A model generated the notes under the pieces. The model was not told the DNA's origin. It searched no databases and saw only the letters and a program-made list of their open reading frames with translations. The position numbers were made by a program, and so were the translations under genes. Below are positions 1 through 9,855 of a stretch of 64,000 nt of DNA, one piece after another (the stretch's first letter is position 1; each line of letters opens with the position of its first letter). This DNA is from Pseudomonadota bacterium. GTDB taxonomy: Bacteria; Myxococcota_A; Polyangia; Polyangiales; Polyangiaceae. The stretch is from assembly GCA_023431345.1 (NCBI GenBank), contig JAEYWK010000201.1, forward strand, positions 62,001 through 126,000, read 5' to 3'.

Positions 1-60
1 GGGGTGGGGCGGCAGCGGCGTACCGATGCCGCGACCGAGCGGCCTAGGCTCGCCCCGACG

Positions 61-801
61 TCACGCGCACAGCGCGAGGTAGCGGCGCACCGTCTCCGCC
101 ATCCCCAGCTCCAGCGCGTCGGCGATCAGCGCATGGCCGATCGACACTTCGTCAATCGGACCAGCCTGCTGCACGAACGCTCCCAAGTTCTCGAGGTTCA
201 AGTCGTGCCCGGCGTTCACGCCCAGCCCCGCGGCGCGGGCCGCCGCCGCCGCTCTGCCGTAAACGGCGACGGACTCCAGCGCGCGCCCGCTGGCGCAGGC
301 CGCTGCGTACGGCTCGGTGTACAGCTCGACGCGATCGGCGCCCAGCTCGCGCGCGATCGGCATCATGTCGGCGACGGGATCGAGGAAGAGGCTGATGCGG
401 CAGCCCAGCGCCTTCAGATCGGACACGACGTGAGCCAGGGCCGCCCGCGCCGCCGCGTCGAGCTCGATCAGGTTCCAGCCATGGTTGCTGGTGAAGGCCT
501 CGCGCGCGTCGGGCACGAGCGTGGCCTGAGTGGGCGAGACGCGCTGGCAGTGCTCGAGCAGGCCGTGGAAGGGGTTGCCCTCGACGTTGTATTCCGCGGC
601 CGGGTAGCTGCGAACGAGCTCGGCCAGCTCGATCACGTCGCCGGGGCGAATGTGACGCTGATCGGGCCGCGGGTGCACCGTGATGCCATGAGCGCCGGCC
701 TCGAGGGCGAGGCGCGATAGCTTGACGATACTCGGAATCTCCAAGCTGCGCGTGTTGCGCAGCGTGGCCACCTTGTTGACGTTCACGGAGAGCTTGGTCA
801 T
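61..801 (-). CDS. pdxJ: Pyridoxine 5'-phosphate synthase PdxJ
   Basis: PdxJ closes the ring of pyridoxine 5'-phosphate from 1-deoxy-D-xylulose 5-phosphate and 3-amino-2-oxopropyl phosphate in the cytosol, the last step of DXP-dependent vitamin B6 synthesis. The protein starts MTKLSVNVNKVATLRNTR, the family's N-terminal phosphate-binding strand, followed by GAHGITVHPRPDQRHI and a C-terminal GLGVNAGHDLNLENL segment. All are standard PdxJ landmarks in a TIM barrel, and 246 residues is the usual length. A longer frame begins nine codons upstream, but the ATG at 801 gives the conserved N-terminus. Function is secure from the motifs. Confidence 0.96.
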   Translation of the reverse strand: MTKLSVNVNKVATLRNTRSLEIPSIVKLSRLALEAGAHGITVHPRPDQRHIRPGDVIELAELVRSYPAAEYNVEGNPFHGLLEHCQRVSPTQATLVPDAREAFTSNHGWNLIELDAAARAALAHVVSDLKALGCRISLFLDPVADMMPIARELGADRVELYTEPYAAACASGRALESVAVYGRAAAAARAAGLGVNAGHDLNLENLGAFVQQAGPIDEVSIGHALIADALELGMAETVRRYLALCA

Positions 802-832
802 GGCGCGTACGGCCGCGCAGCTTATCACCCTC

Positions 833-1156
833 TCACCAGCCGCCGAAACGCTGCACCACCACTCCCGTGAAGAAAGCCGTCAGAGCAGCCAGCGCGAGAG
901 CGCTCGTGGCGAAGCGCTGGCGCCGCTCGCGCGGCAGCCGAAAAATCGCGGTGATGGCTGCCAGCACGCCCAGCACGGCCCCAAAAATCGCACCGTTTAG
1001 CATGGCGCCGATCTCCTCGAGGCCTTGCCCGCCGTGACCGAACAAGCGCGGGCCGATCAGCCCACCGAAGCAGAAGCCGATCACGATCCCGCCCACGACG
1101 AAGCCGAGCGCGCAGAACAGCTCCAGCAGAGCGATCGAGAGCTTCGAGGAATCCAT
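833..1156 (-). CDS. Small multi-pass membrane protein, function unknown
   Basis: This 107-residue protein starts MDSSKLSIALLELFCALG and has about three hydrophobic, Gly-rich helices (roughly residues 8-35, 48-68 and 78-100) with an Arg-rich loop before the last helix (RLPRERRQR). I do not recognise a family. The ATG at 1156 is chosen over an upstream start because the extension is Arg/Pro-rich and would run into the neighbouring LysR gene. It lies between that gene and pdxJ on the same strand, 31 bases before pdxJ, and could be co-transcribed with pdxJ. Membrane location is inferred from hydrophobicity only. Confidence 0.6.
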   Translation of the reverse strand: MDSSKLSIALLELFCALGFVVGGIVIGFCFGGLIGPRLFGHGGQGLEEIGAMLNGAIFGAVLGVLAAITAIFRLPRERRQRFATSALALAALTAFFTGVVVQRFGGW

Positions 1157-1211
1157 CGCGTCCCACCCCGAGCTTAGCGCGCGCGGCGCGGCCCGCACCT
1201 CCCGAGGCGGC

Positions 1212-2123
1212 TCACGCGATTTCACCGTAGGCTTCGGCGGAAGCGCGCTCGGCTAGCACGAGCTCCTCACGTAGCAGCTCGACGACAGCGCGGATTCGCG
1301 ACACTCCCAGCGCTGACTTGGCGCACACCAGGTGCAGCGTGCCGAGCGCGTGCGGTCCCAAGTCGAGACCGAGCGGAACGAGCGGGCTGTCCTGATTGAA
1401 GCGATGACGCACCTTGGCGAGGAACATGGCGCCGACGCCCGCCTCCGCTGCGCGTCGCTGCACGGTGTAGTCGTCGGAGCTAAAAACCGGCTTGAAATGG
1501 GGGATCTGCGCGGCAAGCTGAGGGTTTGGCGGAAACTGCTCGAAGGGCGGCGCCCAGGCGATGAAGCCGATGTCGCCGAGCTTCGGGCACGGCGGCAGCC
1601 CCGCGACGTAGCTCTTGCTCGCGAAGGCGTCGTTCTTGTGAGTCAGCGCGAACACTTGCGTGAGGTCGCGCTGCGTGGGGGCGCGCATGCGCAGCGCGAT
1701 ATCGGCTTCACGTCGCGTCAGGTCGGCGTACTCGACGCGCGCGAGCACGGACAGCTCGATGTGAGGGTAGCGGTCACGCACGCGGCGCGCGAACGGCGCC
1801 AGGAAGTCGAACGCGATCGCCGGCGGCGCCGTGATCCGCACCACGCCGCTCGGCGCTGCCGGGGCGTGCTCGGCCGCCAGCGTAAGCTCGCCGGCCCACT
1901 CCGCCATGCGTCGCGCCGGCTCGAGCCAGCGTTCCCCCGCGGTCGTGAGCGACGTCCCCTCCACGCTGCGCTCGAACAAGGTGTAGCCGAGTCGCTCTTC
2001 GAGCTCGGCGAGGCGGCGGCTCACCGTGGGCTGGCCGATGCGCAACTGGCGAGCAGCCTCGGTCAGGCTGCCGCGCTCCGCGATGGTCAAAAACAGCCGA
2101 ACGTCGTCCCAGCTAACATCCAC
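1212..2123 (-). CDS. LysR-family transcriptional regulator
   Basis: This 303-residue protein is a LysR-type DNA-binding regulator. The N-terminal winged helix (residues about 4-62) contains FLTIAERGSLTEAARQLRIG and QPTVSRRLAELEERLG, the classic LysR helix-turn-helix. The remainder matches a periplasmic-binding-like effector domain (start VVRITAPPAIAFDFLAPF). LysR proteins usually control a divergent neighbour and their own gene. Here the divergent neighbour is the metallo-beta-lactamase-fold lipoprotein gene starting at 2219. A dyad and a direct repeat lie against the start codon (2114-2143), which fits autoregulation. The effector cannot be deduced from the sequence. Confidence 0.93.
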   Translation of the reverse strand: MDVSWDDVRLFLTIAERGSLTEAARQLRIGQPTVSRRLAELEERLGYTLFERSVEGTSLTTAGERWLEPARRMAEWAGELTLAAEHAPAAPSGVVRITAPPAIAFDFLAPFARRVRDRYPHIELSVLARVEYADLTRREADIALRMRAPTQRDLTQVFALTHKNDAFASKSYVAGLPPCPKLGDIGFIAWAPPFEQFPPNPQLAAQIPHFKPVFSSDDYTVQRRAAEAGVGAMFLAKVRHRFNQDSPLVPLGLDLGPHALGTLHLVCAKSALGVSRIRAVVELLREELVLAERASAEAYGEIA

Positions 2124-2143
2124 GTTCGGATGGTAACATCCGA
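2114..2143. promoter_or_regulatory. Candidate LysR operator: dyad plus direct repeat
   Basis: TCGGATG-GTAA-CATCCGA (2126-2143) is a perfect 7-bp inverted repeat just upstream of the lysR start codon. TAACATCC occurs at 2114-2121 and again at 2134-2141, exactly 20 bp (two helical turns) apart. The position in the lysR/hydrolase divergent region suggests an operator. This is inferred from position and symmetry only. Confidence 0.4.
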
Positions 2144-2218
2144 TCTTAGCCAGTCCCCATCTGATTGTGCATGGCTTAAGTCTGACCCATGGCGCTGAAG
2201 GCGCCGGGAGAGAGACCC

Positions 2219-3205
2219 ATGCATACCCGATTTTTCCAATTAATTACCGCTATTTGCACGCTTGGCAGCGCGACCTTGGCCACCTCCGGTTGCGTCGTGA
2301 CGGGTCACCCCGCGGGCGACGCTCGTTGGGGAACGCCGGCATCGGCCTCTCGTTTCGAGGCTGCTCTGGACGCTCCAGGGCCGATCGAGGTCGAGAGCGT
2401 GGCCGCCGCCAGCTGGCAGGTACCGCTCGAGGGCATGCTCAACCTGGAGCATCCCCGAGCGAAGGCGGCAAAGCTCGAGAGCCACCCGGAGCCGATCACC
2501 CTCTACTTCCATGCGCTGCGCCATCCGACGCGGGGCTTGTTCATCGTGGACACCGGCGTCGAGCGGGCGTTCGTGAGCGACCCCGAGCACGCGCTCGTGA
2601 GCGGCATGACGGCGCGGCTCGCCGGCCTCGACACGCTGCGGGTGCACGTCGACTTGGCGACGTGGCTGGCCCGGCAAGGTCAGCCCCTCTCCGCCGTGCT
2701 GCTGACGCACCTGCACCTCGATCACATCATGGGCCTGCGCGACGTGCCGCGGGGCACGCCCATCTTCGTCGGCCCCGGCGAAGCCCGCGCCCACGGCGCG
2801 CTGAACCTGTTCACACGGCCCATCGCGGATCGCGCGCTGCAGCGCCACGCGGCGCTGGCCGAGTGGCAGTTCGAGCCCGATGCGGAGCGTCGCTTCGCAG
2901 GCGTGCTCGACGTGCTCGGGGACGGCTCGCTTTGGGCGCTGCACGTACCCGGACACACGCCGGGCAGCACCGCCTACGTGGCCCGCACCCCACGCGGCCC
3001 GGTGCTGCTCACGGGCGACGCGTGCCACACGTCTTGGGGCTGGCAGCACGGCGTGGAGCCCGGGAGCTTTTCGAGCGACGTACCCGAGAGCGCTCGCAGC
3101 CTCGCGAGCCTGCAGGGGCTGGTGAAGCGGCACCCGAGCATGGGCGTGCGTCTCGGCCACCAATCGCTCGGTCAAGCCCTGACGTCCGGCCATCAGGCGC
3201 GCTAG
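2219..3205 (+). CDS. Metallo-beta-lactamase-fold hydrolase, predicted lipoprotein
   Basis: A 328-residue secreted hydrolase of the metallo-beta-lactamase superfamily. The N-terminus has a basic start (MHTRFFQ), a hydrophobic stretch and a lipobox-like ATSGC, predicting a lipoprotein. The zinc-binding signature THLHLDH follows at about residues 162-168, with HVPGHTPGST (second metal histidine), TGDACHTSW (bridging Asp) and a C-terminal RLGHQS. The overall layout resembles N-acyl homoserine lactonase or glyoxalase-II-like hydrolases, but the substrate is not determinable. ATG 2219 is preferred over 2189 because it gives a proper signal peptide and sits after GGGAGAGAG. It is divergent from the LysR gene, which probably regulates it. 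Confidence 0.85.
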   Translation: MHTRFFQLITAICTLGSATLATSGCVVTGHPAGDARWGTPASASRFEAALDAPGPIEVESVAAASWQVPLEGMLNLEHPRAKAAKLESHPEPITLYFHALRHPTRGLFIVDTGVERAFVSDPEHALVSGMTARLAGLDTLRVHVDLATWLARQGQPLSAVLLTHLHLDHIMGLRDVPRGTPIFVGPGEARAHGALNLFTRPIADRALQRHAALAEWQFEPDAERRFAGVLDVLGDGSLWALHVPGHTPGSTAYVARTPRGPVLLTGDACHTSWGWQHGVEPGSFSSDVPESARSLASLQGLVKRHPSMGVRLGHQSLGQALTSGHQAR

Positions 3206-3216
3206 GCTCGCGCCGC

Positions 3217-5127
3217 TTGTCTATCGTCGCCGCGCACGGCCTGCAAAAAGGCTATGGGAATCATGTAGTTCTCCGCTCTGCCGATCTGATCATCGAGCCG
3301 GGGGAGCGGGTGGGCGTCGTGGGGCTCAACGGCGCGGGCAAGAGCACGCTCGGTAAGCTGCTCGCCGGCGTGGAGACGCCGGACGGCGGCACCATCGCCC
3401 GGCGGCGCGGCGCTCGCATCGAGTACCTCGAGCAGGTCCCGACATTCGAGGGCGAGCTGACGGCCGAGCAGGCCGTGATGCGCGGCCTCGCGGCATGGAA
3501 CGACGCGGTCGCGCGTCACGCCGCCGCCAGCGCCGCGCTCGGGGAAGGCGCGGGCGATTCGAACAAGCTGCTCGAAGAGCAGGCGGCAGCCGCAGAGGAA
3601 GTCGAGCGGCTCGGCGGGTGGGATCAGCTGCACCGCGTGCGTGCCGTCCTCGGCCACCTCGGCGTGCGCCGCCCCGAGGGCCTCGTCCGAGAAATGAGCG
3701 GCGGCGAGCAACGACGCGTGGCGCTCGCGCGCCTGCTCGTGTCGCGGCCCGATCTCGCCATTCTCGACGAGCCGACGAACCACCTCGACGCCGAGACCAT
3801 CGAGTGGCTCGAGCAGCATCTGATCGACGAGTTCCCGGGGGCGGTGCTGCTCGTCACCCACGATCGCTACCTGCTCGACAACGTCGCGCAGCGCACGGTC
3901 GAGGTCGCGGACGGCGAAGCCTTCAGCTACGACGGCGGCTACGAACGCTACCTGGAGCAGAAAGCGGAGCGGCTCGCGCACGTCGCGCGAGCCGAGCAAA
4001 ACCGCCAGAATTTCCTGCGTCGCGAGCTGGAGTGGCTGCGCCGTATGCCCAAAGCGCGCACCACCAAGTCGCAGGCCCGCATCGACCGAGCCGAGGCCGC
4101 GCTCAAGGCGCCGAAACCGAAGCAAGAGCAGAAGGTCAACCTCGAGCTCGACGTCTCCCGCGCGGGCAAGACCCTGCTCGAGCTACGCGAGGCTTCGCTC
4201 TCGATCGCCGGTCGCAAGCTCATCGAGCACCTGAGCTTGTTCGTGATGCAGGGCGACCGCATCGGCATCGTCGGCCCGAACGGCGCCGGCAAGACGACGC
4301 TGCTGCGCGCCATCTTGGGCCAGCACCCGCTCGACGCGGGCGAGGCCAAGCTCGGAAAGAACACCAAGGTCGCCTACTTCGACCAGAAGCGCAGCGGCCT
4401 CGATGACTCGAAATCGATCTGGGACAACGTCACCGGCGATCAATCGCGCATCGAGCTCGGCGGTGAGGTGATCGATCCGCGCAGCTACCTCGAGCGCTTC
4501 GCCTTCGACAGCCACAAGCAACGGCAGCCTGTAGGCTCGCTCTCGGGCGGTGAGCGCGCCCGCGTGGCCCTCGCGCGGCTACTGCGCCAAAGCGCCAATT
4601 TGGTGCTCTTCGACGAGCCCACCAACGATCTCGACGTCGCGACGCTCGGCGCGGTCGAGGGCATGCTGCTCGACTTCGGCGTCACGGCGCTGATCGTGAC
4701 CCACGACCGCTACTTCCTCGACCGCGTCGCAAGCTCCATCCTCGCCTTCGAGGAGGACGGCGCCGTCATCCACTACCCCGGCAATTACGAGCAGTTCCGG
4801 CGCTTGCGCGCCGAGGCGCGTGACGCTCGCAAGGCCCAAGCCAAGGCGGCACCCGCCGCGAAAGCCGCGCCCGCGCCGCGCCCGACCTCTAAGAAGAAGG
4901 CGCTCTCGAACGTCGAAGAGCGCGAGCTCGGAGGCCTGCCCGACAAGATCGACGAAGCCGAGACGCGCGCAGCGACGCTCACGGCCAAGCTCGCGGACCC
5001 TGCCACCTACGCGAGCGGCACCGACGTGGCGGCGCTGAATCGCGATATCGAAGCCGCGCGCGCCGAGGCCGAGCGGCTCACGGCGCGCTGGGAAGAGCTC
5101 GAGACGAAGCGCAGCTCGACTACTTGA
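3217..5127 (+). CDS. uup: ABC-F family ATPase, Uup-like
   Basis: A 636-residue soluble protein with two ABC ATPase domains and no membrane domain, the ABC-F architecture of ribosome-associated translation factors. Domain 1 has Walker A GLNGAGKST, signature MSGGEQRR and Walker B LAILDEPTNHLD. The linker coiled coil follows, then domain 2 with GPNGAGKTT, LSGGERAR and LVLFDEPTNDLD. The C-terminal helical pair (from about LSNVEERELGGLPDKIDEA) is the Uup-type C-terminal domain. The start is a TTG at 3217, giving SIVAAHGLQKGYGNHVV. The frame is open far upstream, but that part overlaps the hydrolase gene antiphase. No clear Shine-Dalgarno is seen, and the gene begins 11 bases after the hydrolase stop. 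Its 3' end overlaps the convergent FKBP gene by 8 bases. Confidence 0.92.
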   Translation: MSIVAAHGLQKGYGNHVVLRSADLIIEPGERVGVVGLNGAGKSTLGKLLAGVETPDGGTIARRRGARIEYLEQVPTFEGELTAEQAVMRGLAAWNDAVARHAAASAALGEGAGDSNKLLEEQAAAAEEVERLGGWDQLHRVRAVLGHLGVRRPEGLVREMSGGEQRRVALARLLVSRPDLAILDEPTNHLDAETIEWLEQHLIDEFPGAVLLVTHDRYLLDNVAQRTVEVADGEAFSYDGGYERYLEQKAERLAHVARAEQNRQNFLRRELEWLRRMPKARTTKSQARIDRAEAALKAPKPKQEQKVNLELDVSRAGKTLLELREASLSIAGRKLIEHLSLFVMQGDRIGIVGPNGAGKTTLLRAILGQHPLDAGEAKLGKNTKVAYFDQKRSGLDDSKSIWDNVTGDQSRIELGGEVIDPRSYLERFAFDSHKQRQPVGSLSGGERARVALARLLRQSANLVLFDEPTNDLDVATLGAVEGMLLDFGVTALIVTHDRYFLDRVASSILAFEEDGAVIHYPGNYEQFRRLRAEARDARKAQAKAAPAAKAAPAPRPTSKKKALSNVEERELGGLPDKIDEAETRAATLTAKLADPATYASGTDVAALNRDIEAARAEAERLTARWEELETKRSSTT

Positions 5128-5476
5128 CCTCGAGCAGCTCGACCTCGAACAGCAGCGTCGCGTTGGGGGGGATCACGCCGCCGGCGCCTGCGGCGCCGTA
5201 GCCGAGCGCCGGCGGGATGAGCAGCGTGCGCTGGCCGCCGATCTTCATCGAGGCGACGCCTTCGTCCCAGCCCTTGATCACGCGGCCTTGACCGAGCGGG
5301 AACGAGAACGGACGCCCGCGATCGAGGGAGCTGTCGAACTTCGCGCCCTTGGCGTCGTTCACCCACAGCCAGCCCGTGTAGTGCATCACGCACGTCTGGC
5401 CGGTGGCGGGCGAGGCGCCGGTGCCCGGCTTGGTGTCTTCGTACGAGAGGCCGCTCGAGGTCGTGGTCATCGCCAT
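5120..5476 (-). CDS. FKBP-type peptidyl-prolyl cis-trans isomerase
   Basis: A 118-residue single-domain FKBP that catalyses cis-trans isomerisation of X-Pro bonds and may act as a chaperone. Family landmarks are VMHYTGWL near the N-terminus, FDSSLDRGRPFSFPLG, VIKGWDEGVASMKIGG, LIPPALGYG and the closing LLFEVELLEVK. No signal peptide or IF-domain insert is present, so it is a cytosolic minimal FKBP. The ATG at 5476 lies inside one arm of a perfect 11-bp inverted repeat, which could limit ribosome access; an in-frame ATG follows two codons later. The stop overlaps the 3' end of the convergent ABC-F gene. Confidence 0.95.
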   Translation of the reverse strand: MAMTTTSSGLSYEDTKPGTGASPATGQTCVMHYTGWLWVNDAKGAKFDSSLDRGRPFSFPLGQGRVIKGWDEGVASMKIGGQRTLLIPPALGYGAAGAGGVIPPNATLLFEVELLEVK

Positions 5477-5503
5477 GGCGGCGGACTCTAGACGCCGCCA
5501 TGG
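5473..5503 (-). promoter_or_regulatory. Hairpin enclosing the FKBP start codon
   Basis: CCATGGCGGCG (5473-5483) and CGCCGCCATGG (5493-5503) form a perfect 11-bp inverted repeat with a 9-base loop. On the minus strand the FKBP initiation codon (5476-5474) is in the 3' arm, so the folded RNA would bury it. It could instead serve as an intercistronic terminator after the upstream MYXO-CTERM gene (stop at 5519), although no U-tract follows. Confidence 0.5.
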
Positions 5504-5518
5504 TGGATGTGAAGCGAA

Positions 5519-7357
5519 TCAGGCGGCGCGCCGGCGTCGACGCCCCGTGGCCACGCCGAGCCCCACGAGGGCGAGGAGCAACGCCGCGTTCGAGGCGCGG
5601 CCGCCCGCCACTTCGCAAGCGCAGCCGGGCGCCTCGCTGGTGCGGGGGCGCCCCGAACCGCCGTTCTTCGCGCCGCCGCTACCGGGGTTGTTGCTATTGC
5701 TGCCGCCCAAGTTCAGCGTGCCCGCGAACGAGAGGTCGCCACCGGTGCCGCTGCCGGTGCCGCCCGTGCCTTGGATGCAGGCTCCGTCGATACAGGTAGC
5801 GCCGTCTTGGCACACGACGCCGGTGCACAAGTCGACGCAAGTGCCCGCGTCGCAGCGCTCGGTCTCTTTGCAGGTCACGCCCACGCACTTCGGATCGACG
5901 CAGTGGCCGTCGGCCGCACACTCGAGGCCTTCGGCGCAGCCGCGGCACTTGCAGTCGGACACGCACAGGCCGCGCTCGCACACCTTGCCGCCGCTGCAGG
6001 TGATACCGGCGCACGGGTCGACGCAGCGACCGAGCTGGCACTCTTGGCTAGCCGGGCAGATCACGCCGTCGCAAGCAGCTTTACACACGCCGGCGCGGCA
6101 GATCTGACCAGCTTCACACACGACCTGGGCGCAATCGTCGGAGATGCAGCGGCCCTCTTTGCAGGTGAAGCCGGGGTCACAGCGAAACTCACCGGTGCCG
6201 CAAGCGTCCACGCAGGTGCCTTTGTCGCAGACCTGCGTGCCGGGGCAGAGCCCTTCGCCATCGTCGACCGCGCCGTTGCAATCATTGTCGACGTTGTCGC
6301 ACTTTTCGGGCTGAGCGGGCGTGATCGGACGACACATGCCCATCGCCCCCTCCACCGCGCAGTCGGTTCGACCGAGCGAGCAGGCGCCTTGCTGATCCGC
6401 AACCGTGCACGGCATGCCGCCGCCCAAACAGCTGATACCGGATACATAGAATACGAAGTCGTTGAAGTCGCCGTCGTTCTTGTACATGCCGCCCGACTCG
6501 CGCCAATCGGCGGGGGTCATCGGCAGGTCTTCGAAGGCCATGTAAAAGCCTTCCGGATCGACCGTCGATTGATAGATGAGCGTCGCCACCCAGGGCTTGC
6601 CCTCTGAGTTCTTCGTGTTGTGCTCGTACATCGAGTACTTGTTGGCCTTGCAGCTCAGAGCGGGGTTACCGATGAGCGCAAAGCCGACGTACTTGCCCTT
6701 GTAGCGAGGATCTTCTTTGATGTTGCCCGAGTCGAAGGCCTTGGGCGTCCACTGCTTGATGGACAGGTTGCGCGGGCTCAAGTTATCCCAAGCGAGCGGG
6801 CAGAAGCCGTCTGCCTTGGGGCCGCCGTTCTCGTCCAAGCAGTTGAGGTACGCCGGATCGTTCGGGATGAACTCGTAGATTTCGTCGGCGGAGGGCGGCG
6901 TGGTGCTGTTCGGATCTTCGACGTTGTACCAACCGAACGCGACCTTGCAGTTGCCGCCCATCAGCAGCAGCTGGCCTTGGAAGCCGCAGGCGGGGGAGAA
7001 GTAGCCCGGCGCCGTTTTCGCGTCGTTGACCGGATCGATGTTCTCGCGGCGCCATTTGAACAAGCCCTGCAGCGTGATGGCATCCCCATCCTCGAACTGG
7101 GGGAACATCGGCGGCGCGTAGTACTCACCGTAGACGATGGGCGGATTGACGTCGTTGCCTTCGGGATCTTTCCACGACGTCATGGTCGCGGTGTGGCCCC
7201 AAGAGTCGGAAAGGAGCTTGAGCTCGCTCTCTCCGACTGGCTGCGGGAGCGGGGTCATCGCGGCGTCGGTTTGGAAGACCTGAGCGGTGGCCGGAGCGGC
7301 GACCGCCAACGCGCTCATGATGCTCAGGGCGACCGCCCGAATGTTCCGCGCAACCAT
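5519..7357 (-). CDS. Exported Cys-rich protein with DUF4114-like region and MYXO-CTERM tail
   Basis: A 612-residue exported protein. A signal peptide covers residues 1-25 or so (VALSIMSALAVAAPATAQ). Residues about 30-310 form an unrecognised domain ending in KNDGDFNDFVFYVSGI, which resembles the acidic DxDxND core of DUF4114-type domains. Residues 315-370 contain a MopE-like metal-binding motif, CDNVDNDCNGAVDDG. Then come about eight short Cys repeats of the form C-x(5-6)-C-x(2-5)-G-x-C, a Gly/Thr/Asn linker, and a tail with GCAC, a hydrophobic helix and a terminal RRRRR cluster. That is the MYXO-CTERM sorting layout of Myxococcota surface proteins. ATG 7357 is chosen because it gives the signal peptide and follows CGAGGTAATT. 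Confidence 0.85.
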   Translation of the reverse strand: MVARNIRAVALSIMSALAVAAPATAQVFQTDAAMTPLPQPVGESELKLLSDSWGHTATMTSWKDPEGNDVNPPIVYGEYYAPPMFPQFEDGDAITLQGLFKWRRENIDPVNDAKTAPGYFSPACGFQGQLLLMGGNCKVAFGWYNVEDPNSTTPPSADEIYEFIPNDPAYLNCLDENGGPKADGFCPLAWDNLSPRNLSIKQWTPKAFDSGNIKEDPRYKGKYVGFALIGNPALSCKANKYSMYEHNTKNSEGKPWVATLIYQSTVDPEGFYMAFEDLPMTPADWRESGGMYKNDGDFNDFVFYVSGISCLGGGMPCTVADQQGACSLGRTDCAVEGAMGMCRPITPAQPEKCDNVDNDCNGAVDDGEGLCPGTQVCDKGTCVDACGTGEFRCDPGFTCKEGRCISDDCAQVVCEAGQICRAGVCKAACDGVICPASQECQLGRCVDPCAGITCSGGKVCERGLCVSDCKCRGCAEGLECAADGHCVDPKCVGVTCKETERCDAGTCVDLCTGVVCQDGATCIDGACIQGTGGTGSGTGGDLSFAGTLNLGGSNSNNPGSGGAKNGGSGRPRTSEAPGCACEVAGGRASNAALLLALVGLGVATGRRRRRAA

Positions 7358-7606
7358 GGAATTACCTCGTGATTTGAAAAGCAGGTGCGCGAGCAGCCCA
7401 CACGCGCGCACCAAGAACGCTCATTGTAGCTGAGAAAGCCGCTTCTGGTACCGGTCCCACATTCCTATTTCGAGATTATTCTGGAAGTGGTTTCCACGCG
7501 CAATGGACTACTTTAGGCCGGTGGGAAGCGCGCTGGGAGCACCGACTCGAGCGACAACGGTCTGCTGAGGCAACGAAGCTCACGCGCTAACGCGAACAGA
7601 GTTCGA
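7358..7606. other. 249-base intergenic region upstream of the MYXO-CTERM gene
   Basis: This gap holds no convincing gene. It is more AT-rich than its surroundings, with a TACAAT hexamer read on the minus strand at about 7419-7424 that could be a -10 box, but no good -35 element. It probably carries the promoter of the MYXO-CTERM gene and the 3' end of the small lipoprotein transcript. Confidence 0.35.
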
Positions 7607-8035
7607 CTACTGCGTGCGCTCCAGCACGCCCTGACCCGCCCACGGAGAATCCGTGCTCGTGAAACGGAGCTGGGAGCCAACGAAGTTGCCGGTGATGCCG
7701 TAGCCGGCGCCGGCGCGATCGTACACCCGCCCGCCGAGGCTATCGCCTGAAGCGTCGATGATTTCATAGCGACCACTGGTGTCGACGCTCGGACCGGTCG
7801 CGGTGAACTCACCACCCGAGAAGCGGATGGTCAGGGTCCGCAGCTGCGCTTCGAGCAGCCCCTGGAGCGGCTCCTCGAAAGCGAGGTTCGGCTGGAACGT
7901 GAGCAGGCGCCAGCTGCCCTCGAGGCGCTGAGCGGCCGCCGCCGTGGGGGTCGCGGCCGCGCGGCTCGGGCCTCCACCGCAGCCGAGCGCGCCCAGCGCC
8001 AACGTCACCAGCACGGCAGAAGCACGCCAAGTCAT
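7607..8035 (-). CDS. Small predicted lipoprotein, lipocalin-like
   Basis: A 142-residue protein. MTWRASAVLVTLALGALGC is a lipoprotein signal with lipobox LGALGC, followed by an Ala/Thr linker. The mature part starts LEGSWRLLTFQP and has strand-like stretches (LTIRFSGGEFTATG, GRYEIIDASGD, LRFTSTDS). The G-x-W opening and beta-rich pattern resemble lipocalin-like or META-type small barrels, but I cannot name a family with confidence. ATG 8035 is selected because the longer frame would place 25 polar residues before the signal peptide. It lies downstream of the Ser/Thr kinase gene across a short tandem repeat. Confidence 0.7.
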   Translation of the reverse strand: MTWRASAVLVTLALGALGCGGGPSRAAATPTAAAAQRLEGSWRLLTFQPNLAFEEPLQGLLEAQLRTLTIRFSGGEFTATGPSVDTSGRYEIIDASGDSLGGRVYDRAGAGYGITGNFVGSQLRFTSTDSPWAGQGVLERTQ

Positions 8036-8105
8036 CCCGCGACTTTGGGCCGTCCCCCGACCGCTGGCAAGGCTGGGTTTTGAAGCGACCTTTCCGACCG
8101 CCGTA

Positions 8106-8146
8106 TTCAATCGGCCTTTTCAATCGGCCTTTTCGAATCGACCGTC

Positions 8147-8158
<12 letters not shown>
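8106..8158. repeat. Four-unit 13-bp tandem repeat
   Basis: TTCAATCGGCCTT occurs twice head to tail (8106-8118 and 8119-8131), followed by two degenerate units (TTCGAATCGACCG at 8132-8144 and TCTCAATCGACCTT at 8145-8158). The last unit covers the stop codon of the kinase gene. No known repeat family is recognised. Confidence 0.75.
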
Positions 8159-9643
<1,485 letters not shown>

Positions 9644-9855
9644 GTAGCGCGGCGTCCCCGAAACGCCCGGCTCGACAACGGCGGTCGAGCTGAAATCAGC
9701 GTAGTCGGCGACCTCGTCGCTTGCGGACGGTGGCTTCTTGGCGGCGCTCGACGAACCGGACAGGCGGTGCTCCTGGCAAGTCGGAACGGCTGAAAGGGCG
9801 CGGTCTTGAGGGGATCCGGCGGCGTTTCGCGCGGCGTGACAGGCCGCACAGCCGG

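Noticed and set aside
2167..3216. In-frame upstream extension of the ABC-F gene, 350 codons
   Set aside because: It runs out of frame over the metallo-hydrolase gene and is Arg/Pro/Gly-rich. The family starts at the first Walker domain, so TTG 3217 is preferred despite the weak initiation signal.
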